DNA from: DATJJW01 sp035491935
Lineage (GTDB): Bacteria; Pseudomonadota; Alphaproteobacteria; ATCC43930; CGMCC-115725
Reading direction: 5' to 3'
DNA length: 8,383 nucleotides
Assembly: GCA_035491935.1 (NCBI GenBank)
Contig: DATJJW010000104.1
Location: forward strand, 1 to 8,383
The position numbers and the translations under genes were made by a program. Position 1 is the first letter of the stretch. Each line of letters begins with the position of its first letter. Shown here piece after piece: positions 1-5,582 of the stretch. The notes beneath the pieces were generated by a model. It was not told where the DNA came from, searched no databases, and saw only the letters and a list, made by a program, of their open reading frames with translations.

Positions 1-208
1 CGGCATCGGTGCCTCGCCCGCCTGCGACGGTCAGGTGCTGGTGATCGACGACGTGATCGGCACCTTCAACGATTTCACGCCGAAATTCGTGCGCCGCTTC
101 GCCAATCTGTCGCCGGAAATTTCGGAGGCGGCCAAGGTTTATGCCGCCGCCGTGCGCGAACGCAGCTTCCCCGGCCTCGAACACTGCTTCGGAGTGAAGA
201 AAGGCTGA
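1..208 (+). CDS. panB: 3-methyl-2-oxobutanoate hydroxymethyltransferase (ketopantoate hydroxymethyltransferase), C-terminal part
   Basis: Only the last 68 codons are present; the first full codon begins at position 2 and the stop is TGA at 206-208. The fragment reads GIGASPACDGQVLVIDDVIG, then PKFVRRFANL and a Y-x6-R-x4-FPG tail. This matches the PanB C-terminus, where the GIGA-x4-DGQ-x-LV block forms part of the barrel end and is followed by PKF and a (Y/F)PG-x-EH element (here FPGLEH, then CFGVKKG). PanB transfers a one-carbon unit from 5,10-methylenetetrahydrofolate to 2-oxoisovalerate, the first committed step of pantothenate synthesis, in the cytoplasm. It is convergent with cobB, whose stop codon lies only 5 bp away, so the two are not co-transcribed. 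The rest of the gene, and any panC partner, lie outside the window. Confidence 0.93.
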   Translation, partial: GIGASPACDGQVLVIDDVIGTFNDFTPKFVRRFANLSPEISEAAKVYAAAVRERSFPGLEHCFGVKKG

Positions 209-213
209 GGGGC

Positions 214-1536
214 CTACTCTGTCCGGTCGATCAGGTGCAGGAAGGCGCCTGAAACGCTGCCCCGACGATGGCCGGCAACGGTCTCGCCCAACCCGTCGGC
301 ATCGGTGATGCGCCAAAGGGTCGGCGCATCACCGGTCCCGGTGATGCGGGCGAAATGGAATTCGTGGCCGCGCCAGCGCTGCCCGGCCCAGGGACCGTCG
401 AGCCCGACCGCCTGGCGATAGCCGAGACAGCGTTTGGCCTCGACCATGCTGGTCGACACCGGCAACAGTCCCAGCATCGCATGCCCGGTACCGGAGGCGT
501 CGATCAGCCCGTCGCCCAGCACCATATAGCCACCGCATTCACCATAAATGAGCGTGCCGGATTCGGCGGCGGCGATCATGCCGCCGCGGAAACGGTCGGC
601 GCCAGCCAGCCAGCCGGCGTATAGCTCGGGATATCCGCCCGGCAGGAAAATGGCATCGGCCGATGGGGCCGGCGCCTCGTCATCCAGGGGCGAGAAGAAA
701 TGCAGCTCCGCCCCCTGCTCCCGCCAGCCGGCCAGCAAATGGGCATAAGCAAAGCGGAAGGCATCGTCGCGCGCGACCGCAATACGCTGGCCGAGCGGTG
801 GCGGTGGCGGATTCGTCGCTCCGGGCAAGGCTGGCGCCGCCACCCAGGACAGCAACAGATCGATATTGACCGAATGGGCGACCAACTCGGCTGCCTGGTC
901 CAGGAAGGCTTCGAGATCGCGATGCTCCGTAGCCTGGACCAACCCCAGATGCCGCGACGGCACCTTGATGGCATCGACCCGGCGCACCGCCCCCAGCACG
1001 GGGATCCTGGACCGCTCCAGCGCATGGCGCAGCATCACCTCGTGCCGGTCGCTGCCGACGCGGTTCAGGATGACGCCCCTGACATCGACGTCGCGACGAT
1101 GATTGACGAAACCATTGACCAATGCCGCGACCGAGGCCGACTGGCCCTGGACATCGATCACCAGCACCACAGGCCAGTCGGTCAAGGCGGCGAGGTCGGC
1201 AGTCGATCCCTTGTCGGCATGGGTGCCGGCACCGTCGAACAGCCCCATCACCCCTTCGCACAGCACGACCTCGGCGCCTGTCATGCCCTTGACCAGTCGA
1301 TGGATCGTGCCCGTACGCATGGCCCAGGGATCGAGATTGATCGATGGCAGGCCGCTTGCCGCGGCATGGAAGCCCGGATCGATATAGTCAGGGCCGGTCT
1401 TGGCGCCGATGGCCGCAACGCCGCGCTGCCGCAGACAACGCAGCAAGCCTAGGGTGATCGTCGTCTTACCGCTGCCGGAGGCCGGCGCGGCCAGGATCAG
1501 CCCCTTCAATGTGCCGGAATCCTTCAATGTGCTCAT
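214..1536 (-). CDS. cobB: Cobyrinate / hydrogenobyrinate a,c-diamide synthase (CobB/CbiA family)
   Basis: This 440-residue protein has the normal family length and two-domain order. The N-terminal ATP-dependent synthetase domain has a P-loop at about 17-26 (APASGSGKTT), the GAKTGPDYIDPGFH block at 44-57 and EGVMGLFDG at 94-102. A proline-rich linker at 243-248 leads to a C-terminal class I glutamine amidotransferase-like domain, with FLPGGYPE at 297-304, the nucleophile Cys334 in YGECGGYMVLG, GHEFHFAR at 390-397 and the catalytic His434 in SGAFLHLID. It amidates carboxylates a and c of the corrin ring using glutamine and ATP. Whether the ring already carries cobalt (CbiA-like) or not (CobB-like) cannot be read from sequence. 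It is the last gene of the minus-strand block. The start is uncertain: a GAGGG motif touches the ATG, so in-frame TTG codons at residue 4 or 10 are possible alternatives. Confidence 0.95.
   Translation of the reverse strand: MSTLKDSGTLKGLILAAPASGSGKTTITLGLLRCLRQRGVAAIGAKTGPDYIDPGFHAAASGLPSINLDPWAMRTGTIHRLVKGMTGAEVVLCEGVMGLFDGAGTHADKGSTADLAALTDWPVVLVIDVQGQSASVAALVNGFVNHRRDVDVRGVILNRVGSDRHEVMLRHALERSRIPVLGAVRRVDAIKVPSRHLGLVQATEHRDLEAFLDQAAELVAHSVNIDLLLSWVAAPALPGATNPPPPPLGQRIAVARDDAFRFAYAHLLAGWREQGAELHFFSPLDDEAPAPSADAIFLPGGYPELYAGWLAGADRFRGGMIAAAESGTLIYGECGGYMVLGDGLIDASGTGHAMLGLLPVSTSMVEAKRCLGYRQAVGLDGPWAGQRWRGHEFHFARITGTGDAPTLWRITDADGLGETVAGHRRGSVSGAFLHLIDRTE
1503..1532 (-). repeat. 12-bp direct repeat, 18-bp period, at the 5' end of cobB
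   Basis: The 12-bp word CCTTCAATGTGC (+ strand) occurs at 1503-1514 and again at 1521-1532. On the coding strand this gives two copies of GCACATTGAAGG six codons apart and the peptide TLKDSGTLKG near the CobB N-terminus. It looks like a small in-frame duplication. Each copy carries an in-frame TTG, and a purine-rich stretch (GAGGG or AAGGA) lies 9-10 nt upstream of each TTG, so the duplication also duplicates a possible start site. Confidence 0.6.
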
Positions 1537-1555
1537 CCCTCAACATGGCCGCGCC

Positions 1556-1993
1556 TCAATGCGACAGGACCGCCGCCAGAGGCCCGACGATGGCGAGGAA
1601 CAGCAATACCGCCATGACCACCGCAATCTGCACGATGGTCAGCGTGACGCTCTGCTTGTGCAGCCGCTTGTGGCGCTGCATGTCGCCCTCCTCCTGCGCC
1701 GCATTGATGCGCGGCAGCAGGAAGATGCGGGCATAGAGGAAGGAGATGCCGACGATGCCCAGCACGCCCGCCGCAACGGGGTTCGGCCGCGCGGCCGCGA
1801 CGGCAGCGAGCACGGCCGTCACGAAGGCGGTCAGGTAATAGATCGGGAACGCCTCTTCCAGGAACTCCGCCGCCGTGTCTCGCGGCAGCTTGGCCTGGAT
1901 CACCGGCAGCACGACGCCGGCGAAGAACAGCGTGCCGCCGAACAAAGCGGCGGTAACGATGATAGAGAGCAGGACGAGCAGGTATTCGAGCAT
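1556..1993 (-). CDS. Small four-helix membrane protein, DUF4149/TMEM205-like, function unknown
   Basis: The protein has 145 residues and is strongly hydrophobic, with four probable membrane helices at about 5-30, 50-68, 73-93 and 117-142. Features resembling the DUF4149/TMEM205-like family are the FGG-x6-AGVVLP pattern in helix 1, PIYY at 50-53, R-x2-LLPRIN at 89-97 just after helix 3, and an acidic then basic stretch with KRLHKQSV at 109-116 before helix 4. No cleavable signal peptide is evident. The family assignment is from memory of these patterns, and no biochemical role is known to me. It sits between cobA (33 bp upstream) and cobB (19 bp downstream) in the same direction, so it is very likely co-transcribed with them. 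A link to corrin synthesis or cobalt handling is inference from position only. A GGGG stretch about 7 nt before the ATG is a weak ribosome binding site. Confidence 0.8.
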   Translation of the reverse strand: MLEYLLVLLSIIVTAALFGGTLFFAGVVLPVIQAKLPRDTAAEFLEEAFPIYYLTAFVTAVLAAVAAARPNPVAAGVLGIVGISFLYARIFLLPRINAAQEEGDMQRHKRLHKQSVTLTIVQIAVVMAVLLFLAIVGPLAAVLSH

Positions 1994-2026
1994 GTCAGCG
2001 CCCCGTGCGGCGTGGATCGGAAAGAA

Positions 2027-2827
2027 TCATGGCGTGGTACCGCCCAGCCAGTGGAGATCGCGGGCCAGGTCCACGACCTTGCCCACCACCAGGATCGCCG
2101 GCGGCTGCGGCTGCGTCGCCTCGGCATCGGCGACGATCGCAGCCAGGCTGCTGGTCAGCACCGTCTGGTCCGGGGTCGACGCCTTGGAGATCAGCGCCAC
2201 CGGCTCCGATCCCGGCCGGCCGGCAGCGGTCAGCCGATCGACGATCAGCGGTAGCTGGCGCAGCGCCATGTAGAAGACAAGCACGGGCGAACCCGCCGAG
2301 AGCGCCGGCCAATCGAGCTGGTCCGGCACCTGGCCCGCGCCGTCGTGGCCGGTGACGAAGGTCACGGCCTGGTTGATGCCGCGATGGGTAGCCGGGATGC
2401 CGGCATAGGCCAGGCCGCCGATGCCGGCGGTAATGCCCGGCACGACACGATAGGATATTCCGGCCTCGACCAAGGCCAGCGCCTCCTCTCCGCCCCGGCC
2501 GAACACGAACGGATCACCGCCCTTGAGACGCAGCACGCGCTTACCCGCCTGGGCCAGTTCGACCAGGCGGCGCGAGATGTCCGGCTGCTTCGGTGACGGC
2601 CTGCCGCCACGCTTGCCGGCGAATTCGAGATCGGCCTTGGGATTGGCCAACGCCAGGATGCGTGCATCGACCAGCGCGTCATGCACGACGACGTCCGCCT
2701 GAGACAGCGCGGAGACGGCGAGCAGGGTCAGCAGCCCCGGGTCGCCGGGACCGGCGCCGACCAACCAAACGGTGCCAGGGCGGAATTCCGGCAAGGCTAG
2801 GGATGAAGGCAGAGGCAGCTCAGGCAT
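2027..2827 (-). CDS. cobA: Uroporphyrinogen-III C-methyltransferase (SUMT), stand-alone form
   Basis: This SAM-dependent enzyme methylates uroporphyrinogen III at C2 and C7 to give precorrin-2, the branch point to cobalamin and siroheme. With the ATG at 2825-2827 the protein has 266 residues, typical of single-domain CobA; the CysG dehydrogenase/ferrochelatase part is absent. Visible family motifs are VWLVGAGPGDPGLLT at 20-34, the VVHDALVD block at 47-54, the signature VLRLKGGDPFVFGRGGEEA at 98-116, VVPGITAGIGGLAYAGIPATHRG at 128-150 and FVTGH at 157-161. The open frame continues 94 codons further upstream, but that part overlaps the start of divergent bioF and has no family similarity, so I rejected it. 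No clear Shine-Dalgarno sequence precedes this ATG. It heads a minus-strand block with the membrane protein and cobB. Confidence 0.95.
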   Translation of the reverse strand: MPELPLPSSLALPEFRPGTVWLVGAGPGDPGLLTLLAVSALSQADVVVHDALVDARILALANPKADLEFAGKRGGRPSPKQPDISRRLVELAQAGKRVLRLKGGDPFVFGRGGEEALALVEAGISYRVVPGITAGIGGLAYAGIPATHRGINQAVTFVTGHDGAGQVPDQLDWPALSAGSPVLVFYMALRQLPLIVDRLTAAGRPGSEPVALISKASTPDQTVLTSSLAAIVADAEATQPQPPAILVVGKVVDLARDLHWLGGTTP

Positions 2828-2944
2828 GGTGGTGCAGGACTCAACACGGATGGCCCTGGCATGCAAGTGCTTCGATGCGGTTATGAAATACGGGATACCG
2901 GCCGCATCTTGCATGCGATGGGCGAGCCGCAGATAGTCGGAGCC
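2828..2944. promoter_or_regulatory. Divergent intergenic region between cobA and bioF
   Basis: These 117 bp separate the divergent cobA and bioF starts and should hold the promoters for both blocks. On the + strand TTGCAT (2909-2914), a 17-nt spacer and GATAGT (2932-2937) form a weak sigma-70-like pair whose predicted start would fall almost on the bioF ATG. On the - strand an outward TTGCAT occurs at 2866-2861, but no good -10 follows it; CATAAC at 2885-2880 is another weak -10 candidate. I found no sequence resembling a cobalamin riboswitch and no full BioR-type box. Promoter calls in GC-rich DNA by eye are weak; the region's role is more certain than the elements. Confidence 0.5.
2859..2916. 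repeat. Two-part inverted repeat in the cobA-bioF divergent region
   Basis: The outer arms are GCATGCAAG at 2859-2867 and its exact reverse complement CTTGCATGC at 2908-2916. Nested inside are GATGCGG at 2874-2880 and its exact reverse complement CCGCATC at 2902-2908; the two right arms share base 2908. The 6-nt bulge on the left (2868-2873) and the 21-nt, AT-richer loop (2881-2901) are unpaired. About 15 base pairs could form. It lies outside both proteins when cobA starts at 2827 and bioF at 2945. It may be an operator for a dimeric regulator or an RNA hairpin; neither is proven. Confidence 0.6.
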
Positions 2945-4162
2945 ATGTCCCGCTTCGACGATCTTTTCGCCCGTCGCCTCGGCCTGCTCGACATCCGTTC
3001 GATGCGCCGGGTGCTGAGGCCGGTCCAGCCGCTCGACCACGGTAGGGTGGTCCGCGACGGCCATACGCTCGTCAATTTCTCGGGCAACGACTATCTGGGC
3101 TTGAGCCAACGGGCGGAGCTGCGCGAGCGCGCGGCCGATTGGGCGTTACGTTGGGGTGCGGGTTCCGGCGCCTCGCGCCTCGTCTCTGGCACGCTCGACC
3201 TGCATAAGGCGGTGGAGGCGAAACTCGCCGGCTTCAAGGGCACCGAAGCCGCACTGATCTTCAATTCCGGCTGGCAGGCCAACGCCTCTATCCTGGCCGC
3301 CCTCACCCAGCGCGACGTGCTGGGCGACGACGCGCTGGTGTTCTGCGACCGCCTAAATCACGCCAGCCTGCATCATGGTTGCCAAGCGGCGGGCTTACGC
3401 CAGATCCGCTTCCGGCATAACGACCTCGGCCATCTGGAATCACTGCTGAACCAGCATGCCGGCCGTGTGGGACGGCGCTTCATCGTCACCGAGAGCGTGT
3501 TCAGCATGGATGGCGACCAGGCCGACATCGCCGGCCTGGCGGCGCTGGCCGAGCGCTTCGATGCCTTTCTCTACGTCGACGAGGCGCATGCGACCGGCGT
3601 GCTCGGGCCCCAGGGCGGCGGATTATCCGCTACGGTCCCACGCGGCGCCGTCGATTTGGTCATGGGTACCTTCAGCAAGGCGTTCGGCAGCTTCGGCGGC
3701 TATGTCGCAGGCTCGAAGATGCTGTGCGACCATCTCGTCAACCATGTTTCGGGCTTCATCTACACCACCGCGCTACCGCCGGCGGTGCTAGGCGCCATCG
3801 ATGCGGCACTCGACCTGGTGCCGGCCATGGACGCGGAGCGCGCTCATCTCCAGATCCTCGCCGGTCAGCTGCGCGGCGCGCTGGACGATCTTCGCATCCC
3901 CTATGCGGGCTCGACGACCCAGATCGTGCCGGCGGTGCTGGGCTCGGCCGAAGCCGTGCTGCAAGCCAGTGCGGAATTGGCCGAAGCGGGCTTCCTGGGG
4001 GGGGCGATCCGGCCACCGACCGTGCCGACCGGGACCGCACGGCTGCGTTTCTCGCTGAGCGCCGCGCATGGGGCGGAGGATGTCGTCTCGCTGTGCCGGA
4101 CGCTCACGGGCTTGAGCCTCGCGCTTGCCGGGCCGGACAACACGATGGCGGATTTCGATTGA
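2945..4162 (+). CDS. bioF: 8-amino-7-oxononanoate synthase (KAPA synthase)
   Basis: This PLP enzyme condenses pimeloyl-ACP (or pimeloyl-CoA) with L-alanine to form KAPA, the first ring-assembly precursor of biotin. With the ATG at 2945 it has 405 residues, slightly longer than E. coli BioF (384). Motifs are NFSGNDYLGLS at 44-54, GAGSGASRLVSGT at 71-83, His139 in LNHAS (expected to stack on PLP), TESVFSMDGD at 182-191, VDEAHATGVLG at 211-221, the PLP lysine Lys245 in GTFSKAFGSFGG, and AIRPPTVPTGTARLRFSLSAAH at 354-375. The last of these is diagnostic for BioF over related oxoamine synthases. The frame is open from an ATG at 2861, and another ATG occurs at 2918, but MSRFDDLFARRL aligns best with BioF N-termini, and GGAG lies just 2 nt before the 2945 ATG. 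It is the first gene of the plus-strand operon; its TGA overlaps the next start. Confidence 0.95.
   Translation: MSRFDDLFARRLGLLDIRSMRRVLRPVQPLDHGRVVRDGHTLVNFSGNDYLGLSQRAELRERAADWALRWGAGSGASRLVSGTLDLHKAVEAKLAGFKGTEAALIFNSGWQANASILAALTQRDVLGDDALVFCDRLNHASLHHGCQAAGLRQIRFRHNDLGHLESLLNQHAGRVGRRFIVTESVFSMDGDQADIAGLAALAERFDAFLYVDEAHATGVLGPQGGGLSATVPRGAVDLVMGTFSKAFGSFGGYVAGSKMLCDHLVNHVSGFIYTTALPPAVLGAIDAALDLVPAMDAERAHLQILAGQLRGALDDLRIPYAGSTTQIVPAVLGSAEAVLQASAELAEAGFLGGAIRPPTVPTGTARLRFSLSAAHGAEDVVSLCRTLTGLSLALAGPDNTMADFD
3997..4004 (+). repeat. Run of eight G inside bioF
   Basis: Eight consecutive G residues encode part of Leu-Gly-Gly-Ala at BioF residues 351-354. The frame is intact here, since the AIRPPTVP motif follows directly. 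Such a tract is prone to polymerase slippage and to sequencing length errors. Confidence 0.7.
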
Positions 4163-4806
4163 CCCGCCTGGCGCTGATCCATGGTTGGGGCTTCGATATG
4201 TCCACCTGGAACGAGTTGAGATCGGACATCAATATTTATGATCAAGATATTGCCGATATTGGATATTTTGGCAAAGAACAGCCTATCGATTGCCGGGACG
4301 CCGTCATCGTCGGCCATTCCCATGGTGTGCAGCGCGCCTTGGCCGCCGGCCTGGGAACGGCCCGCGCGCTCATCGCCATCAACGGCTTCGCGCGCTTCTC
4401 GCAGGCACCGGATTATCAGCCGGCGACGCCGCCACGCCTCATCGATCGCATGATCCGCCGGTTCGACGAGGCGCCCGAAGAGGTTCTGGTGGATTTCCGC
4501 CGCCGCTGCGGCACCGAGCAGTCCTGGAGTGGCACGCCCAATCTGGCACGGCTGCGCGCCGGTTTGGTAGCCCTGCGGGACGAAGATCACCGGGCCGAAC
4601 TCAAGAAGACCGATATACCCGTCCTGGCGCTGTTCGGCGCCCGCGACGAGATCGTGTCGCCTGCGATGGCGGCCCACGCTCTCGCATCGGCGCGCGATCT
4701 CGAAACGGCTCACGCCGAGGATGGCGGCCATCTCCTGCCGCTCAGCCATCCCGCCTGGTGTGCCGCACAGATCATGGACTTCCTTGCCCGCCGGGGGCTG
4801 TCGTGA
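4159..4806 (+). CDS. Alpha/beta hydrolase, likely pimeloyl-ACP methyl ester esterase (BioH/BioG-type)
   Basis: The 215-residue protein has an alpha/beta hydrolase layout: oxyanion-hole segment LALIHGWGFDMSTW at 4-17, nucleophile Ser54 in VGHSHG (G-x-S-x-G), probable acid Asp163 in VLALFGARDEIV, and catalytic His191 in EDGGHLLPLSHP. Its place between bioF and bioC supports the job of BioH: releasing pimeloyl-ACP from its methyl ester once the chain is complete. It is clearly shorter than E. coli BioH (256 residues). Only about 44 residues separate the HGWG motif from the serine, compared with roughly 60 in BioH, and the usual G-W-S-x-G is G-H-S-H-G. It could be a distinct esterase class or a BioG-like form. 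The start is inferred: TTG at 4159 overlaps the bioF TGA by 4 bp; the next in-frame ATG at 4198 would delete the HGWG motif. A weak GCGG lies 7 nt upstream. The open frame continues further upstream inside bioF, without family similarity. Confidence 0.8.
   Translation: MTRLALIHGWGFDMSTWNELRSDINIYDQDIADIGYFGKEQPIDCRDAVIVGHSHGVQRALAAGLGTARALIAINGFARFSQAPDYQPATPPRLIDRMIRRFDEAPEEVLVDFRRRCGTEQSWSGTPNLARLRAGLVALRDEDHRAELKKTDIPVLALFGARDEIVSPAMAAHALASARDLETAHAEDGGHLLPLSHPAWCAAQIMDFLARRGLS
4229..4290 (+). other. AT-rich island inside the hydrolase gene
   Basis: This stretch is visibly AT-rich in an otherwise GC-rich window, using codons such as AAT, ATT, TAT, GAT, CAA, GGA, TTT, AAA and GAA. GATATT occurs three times (4246-4251, 4255-4260, 4262-4267). 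CAATAT at 4230-4235 and ATATTG at 4247-4252 form a 6-bp inverted repeat around TGATCA. It encodes about residues 24-44, the linker between the oxyanion motif and the nucleophile serine. Confidence 0.65.
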
Positions 4807-5582
4807 TCGGCACCGTCGCCCGGCGCTTCGGCCGCGCCGCCGTTTCCTATGATGGTGCCGCCGAGTTGCAGCGCGGCGTCGCGGATGACTTGATGACGCG
4901 CATCCGGACGCTGGATCTGCCACGGCGCCCGCGCGTCCTGGAGATCGGCTGCGGCACCGGCCTGCTGTCCCGGCAGCTTGCAGCCCTCGATCCTGTGCTG
5001 CTCTGCCTCACCGACATCGCGCCGGAAATGGCGCGCATGGCTGCGGCCCGCCAGGATCTGGCGTCGCCGCTGGTCATGGACGGGGCACGGCCCTGCTTCG
5101 CCGAAGGCAGCTTCGACCTCATCGCCGCCAGCATGAGCATGCAGTGGTTCGACGAGCCGGCCATGGCCCTGCCGCGCCTCTGCGCATTGCTGGCACCGGG
5201 CGGTACCCTCGCCTTTGCAGCACTGGCCGGCGACAACTTCCCCGAATGGCGCCAGGCGTTGGCGGATGCCAGGCTGCCCGCCGGCGTGCAACGGTTTACC
5301 GAACCTTCGGATTGGCTGGCCTGCCTGCCCGAAGGCGCCACCGTCGAGGAAAGCCCGCGCCTCATGCGATATGCCGATGCCGGTGATTTTCTCGCCAGCC
5401 TGAAGCGGATCGGCGCGGACATGCCGGTGGCAGGATACCGACCCTTGCCGCCGGGCGCCCTGCGCCGGGTCATGCGCCGTTTTGAGACAGGCTTGGCCGT
5501 CACCTACAATATCGTTTATGGCGTGTACCGCAGACCGAACTCGTCTAGGCTGCCGCTGTCAGGAAAGCTCAAGGACCATTGA
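4803..5582 (+). CDS. bioC: Malonyl-[ACP] O-methyltransferase
   Basis: BioC uses SAM to methylate the free carboxylate of malonyl-ACP (or malonyl-CoA). This disguises it as a fatty acid primer so that the normal elongation cycle can build the pimeloyl chain. The GTG start at 4803 overlaps the hydrolase TGA by 4 bp and has a G5 run 5 nt upstream, giving 259 residues, close to the E. coli length (251). The N-terminus has the BioC-type VARRFGRAAVSYDGAAELQRGVADDLM (5-31). The SAM-binding motif I is RVLEIGCGTGLLSRQL at 44-59, with the acidic motif II end at TDIAPEM (70-76). SFDLIAASMSMQWFDEP at 103-119 matches the conserved BioC S-x2-S-x2-WW-like region, and LAPGGTLAFAAL follows at 130-141. The tail ends TYNIVYGVYRRP, then about 14 residues less typical of the family. 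Position between the esterase and bioB strengthens the call over a generic methyltransferase. Confidence 0.9.
   Translation: MIGTVARRFGRAAVSYDGAAELQRGVADDLMTRIRTLDLPRRPRVLEIGCGTGLLSRQLAALDPVLLCLTDIAPEMARMAAARQDLASPLVMDGARPCFAEGSFDLIAASMSMQWFDEPAMALPRLCALLAPGGTLAFAALAGDNFPEWRQALADARLPAGVQRFTEPSDWLACLPEGATVEESPRLMRYADAGDFLASLKRIGADMPVAGYRPLPPGALRRVMRRFETGLAVTYNIVYGVYRRPNSSRLPLSGKLKDH
5571..5575 (+). promoter_or_regulatory. Ribosome binding site of bioB (AAGGA)
   Basis: AAGGA lies 6 nt before the ATG at 5582 and inside the end of bioC. It selects the ATG at 5582 over the in-frame TTG at 5579. It is the clearest Shine-Dalgarno sequence in the window. Confidence 0.65.

Noticed and set aside
202..215. 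Small hairpin AGGC/GCCT as a terminator between panB and cobB
   Set aside because: A 4-bp stem with a short, interrupted T stretch is too weak to call as an intrinsic terminator.
700..1452. 250-codon plus-strand open frame opposite cobB
   Set aside because: It is antisense to the conserved CobB core and has no recognisable domain; typical of GC-rich antisense frames.
2881..2890. TTATGAAATA as a BioR operator (consensus TTAT-MK-ATAA)
   Set aside because: Only about 6 of 10 positions agree and the right half is not palindromic, so it cannot be called a BioR box.
2861..2944. Longer bioF start at ATG 2861 or ATG 2918
   Set aside because: The extra 28 or 9 residues do not resemble BioF N-termini, and the 2861 start would place most of the inverted repeat in coding sequence. 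The ATG at 2945 fits the family best, although its GGAG is close.
2828..2944. Cobalamin riboswitch upstream of cobA
   Set aside because: The region is too short for a full B12 aptamer and I see no B12-box-like conserved sequence.
2828..3109. Longer cobA reading frame starting at 3109 (360 residues)
   Set aside because: The extra 94 residues overlap the start of divergent bioF and show no methyltransferase similarity. The ATG at 2827 gives a normal CobA length.
3724..4158. Upstream extension of the hydrolase frame inside bioF
   Set aside because: The translation is Arg/Ala/Gly-rich and unlike any hydrolase N-terminus. The TTG at 4159 immediately precedes the conserved ALIHGWG block.
3901..4923. 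340-codon minus-strand open frame opposite bioF, the hydrolase and bioC
   Set aside because: It has an Arg/Ala/Gly/Pro-rich shadow composition and no motifs, and is antisense to strongly identified genes.
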